9,503 bases of DNA from an uncultured Ignavibacteriota bacterium (GTDB taxonomy: Bacteria; Bacteroidota; Ignavibacteria; UBA10030; UBA8401). Under the pieces are notes generated by a model. That model made no database searches. It worked only from the letters and a program-made list of their open reading frames with translations, and had not been told where the DNA came from. Location of the stretch: contig CAIVNT010000612.1 in assembly GCA_903907305.1 (NCBI GenBank), positions 1 through 9,503 on the forward strand, read 5' to 3'. Both the position numbers and the translations under genes were made by a program. This document shows, in pieces, positions 1 through 6,500 of the stretch. Each line of letters starts with the position of its first letter. Positions within the stretch are counted from its first letter, which is position 1.

Positions 1-18
1 ATTTATTCGAATTCGTAC

Positions 19-51
19 AAAAAAAACCATCCCGCTGATGAGACGGGATGG
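19..51 (-). terminator. Rho-independent terminator at the end of the sensory operon
   Basis: Read on the minus strand, an 8-bp perfect stem (CCATCCCG at 51-44 with CGGGATGG at 34-27) and a 9-base loop are followed directly by eight T residues (26-19). This is a textbook intrinsic terminator. It lies 128 bases past the stop codon of the pilin-like gene, with no credible gene in between, so it most likely ends the operon that starts near 6181. The ascending arm could also pair with CGGGAT at 83-78, described under findings. Confidence 0.88.
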
Positions 52-88
52 CAGGGGTGTAACATAATAAAAAAATGATCCCGTTATT

Positions 89-108
89 TTTGACCGGGGG
101 CGGTCAAA
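89..108 (-). other. Second stable hairpin in the operon 3' untranslated region
   Basis: A perfect 8-bp stem (TTTGACCG with CGGTCAAA) closes a 4-base C-only loop on the minus strand. It sits 71 bases after the stop codon of the pilin-like gene and 38 bases before the operon terminator. It is followed by AATAACGG rather than a continuous T-run; a 7-T run comes about 11 bases later. It could be an mRNA 3'-end protecting structure, a weak first terminator, or part of a small 3'UTR-derived RNA. The sequence alone does not decide between these. Confidence 0.5.
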
Positions 109-178
109 GAAGCGCGACACGGTTTCCTTGTCGATGAAACATACTCTAAATTACTACCCGCGAAAATTTCCAAACTCT

Positions 179-592
179 TCAATTGATGATGGTCACGATA
201 TTGCCGGATGGTGTGACCGTGCAGGTAATGACCGGAAGTGTGCCGTTGGAGAGGAACGCGTTGCCCGTCCCCTGCAGAACAACCTGACCGGCAGTACCGG
301 CCGAACTGATGGTATATTCCCCGTTCCCATTATGAGAGAACGCCGTCGAGACAAGCTTTGCCATTCCCGCCGCATCCGCCGTGAGTCCGACGAAGGAATG
401 ACCGCCGCCTCCGTTCGCTGCCGGGGAAGAATAATACTGCATCGCTCTGGCGGAAAGATTCAACAAGTCCGATGCCATGGAATCGCGATTTGCCGTGATG
501 GCATTCTCCTGAACGAGCGTGATGGCGACCGTAATGGTAACGCCGATGATGATCATACCTAAGATGATCAGTAGAATCTGGTTTTGTCCCAT
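179..592 (-). CDS. Small pilin-like, N-terminally membrane-anchored protein (137 aa)
   Basis: The N-terminus is MGQNQ followed directly by a hydrophobic helix at about residues 6-27. After it come a short helical stretch containing NRDSMASDLLNLSARA (about 35-50) and YY, a glycine-rich GGGGHSF turn (about 61-67), and a beta-rich C-terminal half ending at a TGA stop. Short cytoplasmic tip, long N-terminal helix, then a small globular beta domain is the layout of type IV pilins and pseudopilins. As I recall, similar proteins with MGQ-Q starts and NRD / GGGG-SF motifs recur, uncharacterised, in Ignavibacteria and related phyla. The canonical prepilin peptidase site is not clear: mature residue 5 would be Leu, not Glu, if cleavage followed Gly2. 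The gene starts 12 bases after the REC-PAS stop codon, with only A-rich sequence upstream instead of a strong Shine-Dalgarno, so it is probably translated from the operon mRNA. The function is inferred from architecture only. It could equally be a generic single-pass anchored protein. Confidence 0.8.
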   Translation of the reverse strand: MGQNQILLIILGMIIIGVTITVAITLVQENAITANRDSMASDLLNLSARAMQYYSSPAANGGGGHSFVGLTADAAGMAKLVSTAFSHNGNGEYTISSAGTAGQVVLQGTGNAFLSNGTLPVITCTVTPSGNIVTIIN

Positions 593-604
593 ACATTTTC
601 TTTT

Positions 605-1537
605 TTATTGAATAATCACATTCTCGTGAATCTTTATTTTTTGCAGACGGGCGATATCGCCCAACATAAGAGTGCATTCATGACACATTGTATTTTCCTG
701 TTTCATAGAAAGCATCCGTTTGAGCATGTTTTTCATCTCCAACAGAAGCATCTCCCGTTCTTTCTCCCCGGCCTTCCGTGTTGTGATATCCCGCAGGAAC
801 GTAATGAACTTGCCTCCCTGGAATTGACGGAACTGGACACTGACCTCTATGTTATAGGAGGTGCCATCCTTCCGGCGATGTATTGTCTCAAACCTGTCCT
901 CAGATTCAAGCATTACCTTGGAGAGATGATTCATCGTTGACTGTTCAATCTCGGTTGCTTCGAGATCGAAGATGCTCATGGTGAGCAGTTCATCCTTACT
1001 GTAGCCTGACATCTCACAGTATTTCTCATTCACTTCGAGCAAATTTCCGCTAAGGTCAACGATCCAAAATCCATCCAACGCAGATTCTATGATCTCTTTC
1101 CTCCACGCCTCCTGGTCACGGAGTTTCCTCTCTGAATATATTTTATCCAAAACTAAGCGCCATTCTCGGATGGAGCGTTGAACAATACGATGGATCATTG
1201 CGAAGAAATCGGCAGACTTTGAGAAATAATCGAGTGCGCCGGATTTCATCATCTTCACGGCCATCGCTTCATCTCCATGCGATGTCAACACAATCACCGG
1301 GAAGACCCCTTTGCTGATCGATATGAGTGTATCGCCGTTCCCGTCCGGCAGGAACTGGTCAGTGAACATCAGCAATGGAGCAGCTTGTCCGATCATCTCA
1401 ACAGCACCAGCAATGGTAACGGAAATATGGACGCGGTACGGCTCCGGAGCTTCTTCAAGCGCTCGCTTCATTAATTCGGCGTGTTCCGGATTGTCCTCAA
1501 CGATCAATATATACGGAGCAGCAACTTTCTCACTCAT
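605..1537 (-). CDS. Response regulator with REC and PAS domains, no enzymatic output (310 aa)
   Basis: Residues about 8-122 form a receiver domain. Acidic residues are E14 and D15, the phosphoacceptor is D60 (in TDQFLPDG), T85 lies in LTSHGDE, and the conserved lysine is K107, followed by Ser rather than the usual Pro. A helical linker leads to a PAS domain at about 142-255 (DGFWIVDLSGNLLEVN, then HRRKDG and FLRDIT). The tail, about 256-310, is a charged helix probably forming a coiled coil, then a C-x-x-C pair (C285, C288). No kinase, cyclase, phosphodiesterase or DNA-binding domain is present, so it probably acts through protein contacts or as a phosphate sink. The whole REC-PAS part closely resembles the N-terminus of the hybrid kinase just upstream, which points to duplication inside the operon. 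The start is supported by AGAAGG (1548-1543) five bases before the ATG. The stop lies 12 bases before the pilin-like gene. No convincing promoter was seen in the 69-base gap upstream. Confidence 0.93.
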   Translation of the reverse strand: MSEKVAAPYILIVEDNPEHAELMKRALEEAPEPYRVHISVTIAGAVEMIGQAAPLLMFTDQFLPDGNGDTLISISKGVFPVIVLTSHGDEAMAVKMMKSGALDYFSKSADFFAMIHRIVQRSIREWRLVLDKIYSERKLRDQEAWRKEIIESALDGFWIVDLSGNLLEVNEKYCEMSGYSKDELLTMSIFDLEATEIEQSTMNHLSKVMLESEDRFETIHRRKDGTSYNIEVSVQFRQFQGGKFITFLRDITTRKAGEKEREMLLLEMKNMLKRMLSMKQENTMCHECTLMLGDIARLQKIKIHENVIIQ

Positions 1538-1606
1538 ATGCGCCTTCTCTTCGGTATAATGAATTGTTCTATCAGTAAAGATTATTTTTGCTTATGTTTC
1601 TTTTGT

Positions 1607-3904
1607 TTACGGTACCGAACTTTGATTCTTCTTGAGAACATTTTGGATCGCTTCCATCAATGACTCACCAGTGAACGGTTTCTGCAGAAAATGATCGAAC
1701 AATTTTCCATCGTGTTCTACGGTCGATTCAGTCATCAGTCCACTCATACCGATGATCCTGATATCCGGAGCGATCTTTCTGAGCGTGGCAGCGGCGGTCT
1801 TTCCATCCATCACCGGCATCATCATATCGATCAGGATTACTTTGGCGGTCATCCCGCTTTCGACGAACCGCGCTAGACCTTCCGCACCGTTCCCGGCGGT
1901 GAGCACATTATAGTTATAGAACCCGAGCGTCTGTTCGCACGCCATCTGGATAGGGAGTTCATCATCGACCACCAGAATGGTCTCATTTTTTCCATCCAGG
2001 ATCACATTGACCACTGCTTCCGAATCCTGAGCGATCGTTTCGGCTGAGACAGGGATGAGGATCTCAAAACTTGTCCCTTCGCCCTGCACAGAATCAAAAT
2101 GGATGTATCCCTGATGATGCTTCACGATGCTATAGACCGAGGAAAGTCCGAGACCGGTCCCCTTTCCCACTTCTTTCGTTGTGAAGAACGGATCGAAGAT
2201 CTTCTGCTGGATATCCGTGGGAATACCGCCGCCGTTATCCCTCACTTCGATCACTACGTACCGTCCACTGTTCGCTTCAGGATGACGGACCTTGATGCTC
2301 TCACCCATTTCGGCATTCTTCACGTTGATGGTAAGTCTGCCTCCATGCGGCATTGCATCGCGTGCATTCACGCTCAGGTTCATTACCACCTGATGGATCT
2401 GCGTGGGATCGGCATAAATGGTCCACAGGTCCTTCGGTGCATAGGTCTGTATTTCGATGTTGCGGGGAAATGTCTGCTTGATGATATTCCCGGCTTCATT
2501 CACAATATGACGGATCTGCATAAGCACCGGACGGCTCTCCGCACCGCGCGCGAATCCGAGCACCTGCGCGATGATATCCTTTCCGCGCAGCGTGGACGAC
2601 TCGATGGTCGTCAACAGATTATTAAGCGATTCATCCTGAAGTTTCCGTTTCAAGATCTGTACCGACAGCAGGATGGGACCGAGGATATTGTTCAGATCGT
2701 GCGCAATACCGCCGGCAAGCGTTCCGATGGATTCCATCCTCTGGGAACGGAACAACTGTGTCTGCATCTCCTTACGTTCGGTGATGTCGTCCTTCACTAT
2801 AATAAAATTGATGACGCTCCCTTTGCTGTTCTTCACCGGTGCGATCACCACCGATTCCCAATACCGGCTTCCGTCCTTCCGTCTGCTCAGCATTTCGCTG
2901 CTCCATTCATTCCCTGCCGTGATCGAACGCCACATCTCTTCGTAGACATTTCCCGGAGTCTCTTCAGACCGGAAGATCGATTTCTTTTTTCCGATGAGGT
3001 CCTCTGTGGAATATCCCGAAGTGAGACAGACAGCCTCATTCACATATTCGATCACGCCTTCCATATCGGTGATGACAACACCGATCGAGGCTTGCTGTAT
3101 TGCCAGCGATAACTGGCGGACCTTCGCTTCGGAGTGTTTCCGTTCCGTGATATCGCGAAGGAATACCACGAACCGTCCGCCGTCATCAGGGTGATACTGC
3201 ACGCTGATCTCGACATCAAAATTTTTTCCATCCTTACGGCGATGTTTGCTCTCGAAGCGGTCCTGCCCGATCTTTTTGATCTGCTCCATCCGCTCTGCGA
3301 CCACCGGCAGTGTCGATCCCTCATCGAGATCGTTCACGCGCATCAGAAGGAGTTCGTCGGAAGTGTAACCGCTCATCTGACAGTACGATTCATTCACCTC
3401 CAGGATACGGCTGCGCATATCGATGACCCAGAATCCGTCCATTGCGGTCCGAAGAATCATCCGGTGACGCTCCTCGCTCATCCGCAGCAGTTCCTCAGTC
3501 CGTTTCCGGTCAACAATAAGATTCCATTCGCGGAGGACACGCTCCACTGAATTCGGAAGTGTCTCGAACGATTCCGGTGATTTCGTGATATAGTCCATCG
3601 CGCCGGATTTGATGGCGCGCACTGCCAGATGCTCATCGCCGTGAGAAGTGAGCATCACCGAGGGAAAAAGTTCACTCCCGACTTCAATTACTTCCTGCCC
3701 CTTTCCGTCCGGCAGATTATAATCCACCAGGGCGATCGCAGGACGATGTTCGCCGATCATTTTTAACGCTTCGCGGATGGTGGGGGCGGTACGGATTCTG
3801 TACTGTTCACTGTACTGCTCGAAGCAGCGGAAGATCAACTCCGCATGCGACGAATCATCCTCGACAAGAAGAATATCAATAACTTCGTTTCGTACATTCG
3901 TCAT
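1607..3904 (-). CDS. Soluble hybrid sensor histidine kinase, REC-PAS-PAS-HisKA-HATPase-REC (765 aa)
   Basis: Numbering starts at the ATG at 3904. The N-terminal receiver (about 8-125) has phosphoacceptor D61 (VDYNLPDG), T86 and K108. Two PAS domains follow (about 147-260 and 270-390); each ends in a D-I-T-E-R-K element. The HisKA dimerisation domain carries H402 in GGIAHDLNNIL. The ATPase domain (about 500-625) shows the N box (MNLSVNARDAM), G1 (DNGGGIP), F box (FDPFFTTK) and G2 (GKGTGLGLSS). A C-terminal receiver has D693 (LIDMMMPVMDG) and K742 in QKPF. There is no membrane segment, so the kinase is probably cytoplasmic. Its activity may be set by phosphorylation of the first receiver and by PAS-sensed signals, with phosphate passed to D693. 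An upstream in-frame ATG at 3925 would add seven residues but has no Shine-Dalgarno. The ATG at 3904 has AGAGGA (3917-3912) seven bases away and is preferred. The gene follows the Rcp1-like regulator by about 70 bases. Confidence 0.94.
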   Translation of the reverse strand: MTNVRNEVIDILLVEDDSSHAELIFRCFEQYSEQYRIRTAPTIREALKMIGEHRPAIALVDYNLPDGKGQEVIEVGSELFPSVMLTSHGDEHLAVRAIKSGAMDYITKSPESFETLPNSVERVLREWNLIVDRKRTEELLRMSEERHRMILRTAMDGFWVIDMRSRILEVNESYCQMSGYTSDELLLMRVNDLDEGSTLPVVAERMEQIKKIGQDRFESKHRRKDGKNFDVEISVQYHPDDGGRFVVFLRDITERKHSEAKVRQLSLAIQQASIGVVITDMEGVIEYVNEAVCLTSGYSTEDLIGKKKSIFRSEETPGNVYEEMWRSITAGNEWSSEMLSRRKDGSRYWESVVIAPVKNSKGSVINFIIVKDDITERKEMQTQLFRSQRMESIGTLAGGIAHDLNNILGPILLSVQILKRKLQDESLNNLLTTIESSTLRGKDIIAQVLGFARGAESRPVLMQIRHIVNEAGNIIKQTFPRNIEIQTYAPKDLWTIYADPTQIHQVVMNLSVNARDAMPHGGRLTINVKNAEMGESIKVRHPEANSGRYVVIEVRDNGGGIPTDIQQKIFDPFFTTKEVGKGTGLGLSSVYSIVKHHQGYIHFDSVQGEGTSFEILIPVSAETIAQDSEAVVNVILDGKNETILVVDDELPIQMACEQTLGFYNYNVLTAGNGAEGLARFVESGMTAKVILIDMMMPVMDGKTAAATLRKIAPDIRIIGMSGLMTESTVEHDGKLFDHFLQKPFTGESLMEAIQNVLKKNQSSVP

Positions 3905-3974
3905 TGCGCCATCCTCTGAAGACATCTTTGCTTAACTGCAGAACAACAATTGACGGAATGATCCTTTCGAAAGC

Positions 3975-4418
3975 TCACCATGGACGTTTGTTCCACGCGA
4001 GCCAATAATAGCCGAGGTCTTTCAGCAGATCCGATATACTGTCAAAATCGACCGGTTTCGTTACATAACTGTTCGCGTGATATTCATATGCCTTTGCGAG
4101 ATCGAGTTCTGCATCGGATGTTGTCAGCACTACAACGGGAATATTTCTCAGGCCGGAGTCCGTCTTTACTTCTTTTAATACTTCCAGACCGTCGATCTTG
4201 GGAAGACGAAGATCGAGCAGGATCAGATCAGGACGCGGATTCCCCACAGAACCGGCATAGATCCCGAGTCCTTTCAAATAGTGGAGGGCAGCTTCACCAT
4301 CCTCCACGTGATAGATCTTGTTCGCGACCTGAAAATCCTCCAGATTCCGTTTGACCAGATCAGCGTGGTCCGGATTATCCTCCACCAACAGAATGACCAA
4401 TGGTTCACCGACAATCAT
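3975..4418 (-). CDS. Rcp1-like single-domain response regulator (147 aa)
   Basis: The protein is a single receiver domain. Acidic residues are E13 and D14, phosphoacceptor D69 sits in LLDLRLPKIDGLEVL, T99/T100 in VVLTTSD, and K121 in NSYVTKPVDFD. The LPKIDGLEVL stretch, the SYVTKPVDFD motif and the C-terminal YYWLAWN are hallmarks of the Rcp1 family, first known as partners of cyanobacterial phytochrome Cph1 and commonly encoded beside PAS or phytochrome-type kinases. It lacks an output domain, so phospho-signalling by binding or phosphate relay is expected. It starts 14 bases after the stop of the membrane kinase, with a strong Shine-Dalgarno (AGGGGG at 4428-4423, 4-base spacing). This tight arrangement makes that kinase the likely phosphodonor (inference). 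Confidence 0.95.
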   Translation of the reverse strand: MIVGEPLVILLVEDNPDHADLVKRNLEDFQVANKIYHVEDGEAALHYLKGLGIYAGSVGNPRPDLILLDLRLPKIDGLEVLKEVKTDSGLRNIPVVVLTTSDAELDLAKAYEYHANSYVTKPVDFDSISDLLKDLGYYWLAWNKRPW

Positions 4419-4432
4419 ATTACCCCCTTAGA

Positions 4433-6181
4433 TTATTGTTTAATAAATGGTAATGTTAAATAGAATGTTGCGCCTGTTCCGATGCCGCCGGATTCCGCCC
4501 AGATCTTTCCACCATGAATCTCTATGATGCGGCGAACGACAGCAAGACCAATACCCGAACCGACGGAAGCAGTATCGAGTTTGTTGAACAGACCAAAGAT
4601 GGTCTCAAGATACCGAGAGTCGATGCCGCGGCCATTGTCGCGGACGAATACCACGTGTTCGCCGTTCGTATGGATCTGTTGACCGATCTCGATTACCGGA
4701 TCCTTTTCGCCGGGCACAAATTTGAGAGCATTTTCTACGAGGTTTTGGAGCACCTCCTGAATGCGGCCACGGTCCGCATTCACTGCCGGCAGGTCATGAA
4801 CAATCACCGATGCATTCCGTTCTTTGACCGGACCCGCAAGCAATGCCAGCATATCGTTCACTGCATCATTCAATTTGAATTCCACAGGTGGATGGACAAC
4901 GCGGCCAATTCTTGAGAGCTCGAGCAGGTCTTCAAGCAGTCCTGTCATTTTATCCGCAGCAGAAGAGATCCTCTTCAGGTCCTTTTCAAAACGATCGGTC
5001 CTTCCGTTAGCAATATCCTTCATCAGTCCGCCGGCATATCCTTTGATCGTGATGAGCGGACTCTTCAGATCGTGCGATACCGTATAGGTGAACTGTTCGA
5101 GTTCGGTATTCTTTTCACGAAGGTCATTCTCCACTGACTTTAGACTGTTCATTGCATCATGCAATTGTTTCAGTGCTTGTTTCTCGTCGGTGACGTCGAT
5201 CGTGAATCCTCCAAGGACATTCCGTTCACCCATCGTGAACGGGAACTTTACCGTATAATAATCCCGGCCGTTCAGATGTTCGGCGAGCGTGAGATTCTTC
5301 CCTTGGGAGTACGATTCCCAATCATCCGCAATGATCTTTTCTGCAAATGCTGCGGGGAATAATTCCGTCATCGTTTTTCCGATCATGTCGGCGGCAGCGA
5401 TACCGGTCATATCCCGGAAATTCTCGCTGACCCGCAGCACTCTGCTCTGCTCGGAATTCACTTCTTTGATTAAGACATAAATAGGAGAATACTTCATCAG
5501 AGAGGAGAGCAATTCGTTGCTTTGCGCAAGAGCTTTCTGCGCGGCGATGCGATTGGTGATATCATATCCCTGAGCGATGGTCGCCGACACTTTGTCGCGC
5601 GTCTTCGTCATCACATTGGCGGAGTTCCAGAGAAGGGTCTTAACTTGACCGCTCTTACATTGTATGGGGATCTCCACTGTCTCCCACCGCTCACCGGTCG
5701 AAGTATTCCTGATCTTATCGAGTGACTCCGCAGCAGAAAAATTTGGGAAGAGAATATCGATCTTCTGACCGCACACCTCCACCGACATATATCCCGTGAG
5801 TTGCTCGAATGCAGTGTTGAACTGTGTGATCTTCAATGACAGATCCCACACCACGATGGGAACATTGGCATAGGTGAACAGGTTGTTCAGATATTCATTC
5901 GTCTCGATCAATTTATCATACGTGGAATCCGCCACCTGCAGATTCTCTTCCGAGCGGATGAATAATTCCGACATCGGACGTTTTGCAAAAATATATACAA
6001 CGGGAATCGTCAGCAGCGCATGAAGAACAATATCGATGAGTTGATATACCCACGTTATGGGGATTTCAATTACCAACATAATGGCCTGGGTCATAAAATC
6101 GCTGACGATGATCGAAGCGACAAGCACCAGAAACAGTTTTACGATCGGTTTGGAAATTACACGCCGTTCTTTTTCTGACAT
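4433..6181 (-). CDS. Membrane-bound PAS-PAS sensor histidine kinase (582 aa)
   Basis: Two hydrophobic segments near the N-terminus (about residues 14-38 and 46-66) with almost nothing between them suggest a hairpin anchor without a large periplasmic sensor. Two PAS domains follow (about 98-215 and 222-338), then a short coiled coil (about 340-362). HisKA has H370 in TVSHDLKSPL. The ATPase domain has the N box with N484 (QNLVENALKF), G1 (RDNGRGI, 514-520), F box (FGLFNKL) and G2 (GSGIGLAVV, 541-549), and ends in a usual YLTLPF element. The SHDLKSPL phospho-acceptor box and the late GLFNKL motif match kinases commonly paired with Rcp1-like regulators, one of which is the next gene downstream. 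It is the first gene of the operon. The start ATG has no Shine-Dalgarno, but an in-frame stop (TGA) about 14 codons upstream and the lack of other start codons between them leave it as the only reasonable choice. The signal is unknown. Confidence 0.94.
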   Translation of the reverse strand: MSEKERRVISKPIVKLFLVLVASIIVSDFMTQAIMLVIEIPITWVYQLIDIVLHALLTIPVVYIFAKRPMSELFIRSEENLQVADSTYDKLIETNEYLNNLFTYANVPIVVWDLSLKITQFNTAFEQLTGYMSVEVCGQKIDILFPNFSAAESLDKIRNTSTGERWETVEIPIQCKSGQVKTLLWNSANVMTKTRDKVSATIAQGYDITNRIAAQKALAQSNELLSSLMKYSPIYVLIKEVNSEQSRVLRVSENFRDMTGIAAADMIGKTMTELFPAAFAEKIIADDWESYSQGKNLTLAEHLNGRDYYTVKFPFTMGERNVLGGFTIDVTDEKQALKQLHDAMNSLKSVENDLREKNTELEQFTYTVSHDLKSPLITIKGYAGGLMKDIANGRTDRFEKDLKRISSAADKMTGLLEDLLELSRIGRVVHPPVEFKLNDAVNDMLALLAGPVKERNASVIVHDLPAVNADRGRIQEVLQNLVENALKFVPGEKDPVIEIGQQIHTNGEHVVFVRDNGRGIDSRYLETIFGLFNKLDTASVGSGIGLAVVRRIIEIHGGKIWAESGGIGTGATFYLTLPFIKQ

Positions 6182-6235
6182 GGACGGAGTACCATTGGGT
6201 TGTACGACTGAAACATAGGCTCAATTGAGTAGTTG

Positions 6236-6265
6236 TTAATGTCTCGGTTCTGATGAAACTGTCAA
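6236..6265 (-). promoter_or_regulatory. Weak promoter candidate for the sensory operon
   Basis: On the minus strand a perfect TTGACA (6265-6260) is followed after 18 bases by CATTAA (6241-6236), which matches the TATAAT consensus in only three of six positions. The start codon lies 54 bases further on. The -35 box is good, the -10 box is poor, and the Bacteroidota housekeeping sigma factor uses a different consensus, so this is a guess at the promoter position. Confidence 0.22.
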
Positions 6266-6336
6266 AAGGAATTATCTATTCCCCTGAATTATGTGTCCTT
6301 AATGCAATTGCGGTGCCAAAATAAATAAGTGTTTTT

Positions 6337-6352
6337 TCTCTTGTTTAAGAGA
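6337..6352. repeat. Short perfect inverted repeat (6-4-6)
   Basis: TCTCTT and AAGAGA flank a GTTT spacer, directly preceded on the plus strand by five further T residues. It lies one base from the 8-6-8 inverted repeat. It could be part of a regulator binding region or a leader hairpin of the operon mRNA; no known binding site is recognised. Confidence 0.4.
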
Positions 6353-6353
6353 G

Positions 6354-6375
6354 TTGCTTACATTTACGTAAGCAA
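6354..6375. repeat. Perfect inverted repeat, operator-like (8-6-8)
   Basis: TTGCTTAC and GTAAGCAA are exact reverse complements separated by six bases (ATTTAC). The centre is about 184 bases upstream of the membrane kinase start codon. The 22-bp length and the spacing suit a dimeric DNA-binding regulator. No coding function competes for this stretch. Which protein would bind it is unknown. Confidence 0.5.
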
Positions 6376-6433
6376 AAGTTGACATCTGTGTAAAATACAG
6401 GCGACTCAAATCTTAGGTTTGAATGGAGATCGT

Positions 6434-6481
6434 ATAAATATATATATGAGAACACCCGCCGAATGAATCCGACGGGTGCTC
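6434..6481 (-). terminator. Intrinsic terminator of the secreted-protein gene
   Basis: On the minus strand GAGCACCCGTCG (6481-6470) pairs with CGGCGGGTGTTC (6461-6450): 12 bp with two G-U pairs around an 8-base loop. An AT-rich tail with several T residues (CTCATATATATATTTATA) follows. The hairpin begins 20 bases after the TAA stop of the gene. The tail is not a pure T-run, so efficiency is uncertain, but the position and stem strength fit a terminator. Confidence 0.75.
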
Positions 6482-6500
6482 ACAAAACATGATATGCAAC

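Larger units (their letters stand above)
6182..6500. other. Intergenic regulatory region between the secreted protein gene and the sensory operon
   Basis: This 319-base AT-rich stretch has no credible gene. It holds the terminator of the secreted-protein gene (6434-6481), an inverted repeat of 8-6-8 (6354-6375), a neighbouring 6-4-6 hairpin (6337-6352), a TTGACA box (6265-6260 on minus) and a perfect 10-bp palindrome CTCAATTGAG (6220-6229), which lies 38 bases before the start codon of the membrane kinase. The promoter of the five-gene operon should lie here. No clear Bacteroidota-type -7 element (TAnnTTTG) was found. Confidence 0.6.

Noticed and set aside
104..142. 12-residue mini-ORF on the minus strand between the pilin-like gene and the terminator
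   Set aside because: It has no clear Shine-Dalgarno, is very short and runs into the 89-108 hairpin. Nothing supports it as a gene.
2099..3112. Open frame of 337 codons on the plus strand
   Set aside because: It lies wholly opposite the kinase and PAS region of the hybrid kinase, whose domains are unmistakable. Its translation is rich in His, Arg and Cys with no domain, typical of an antisense shadow.
3905..3925. Upstream ATG for the hybrid kinase adding seven residues
   Set aside because: No Shine-Dalgarno precedes it, while the ATG at 3904 has AGAGGA at ideal spacing. The receiver domain begins after either start.
3964..3973. Palindrome CTTTCGAAAG in the gap between the Rcp1-like gene and the hybrid kinase
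   Set aside because: It is only 10 bp without a loop and has no T-run, so it is neither a terminator nor a convincing operator. Chance occurrence is plausible.
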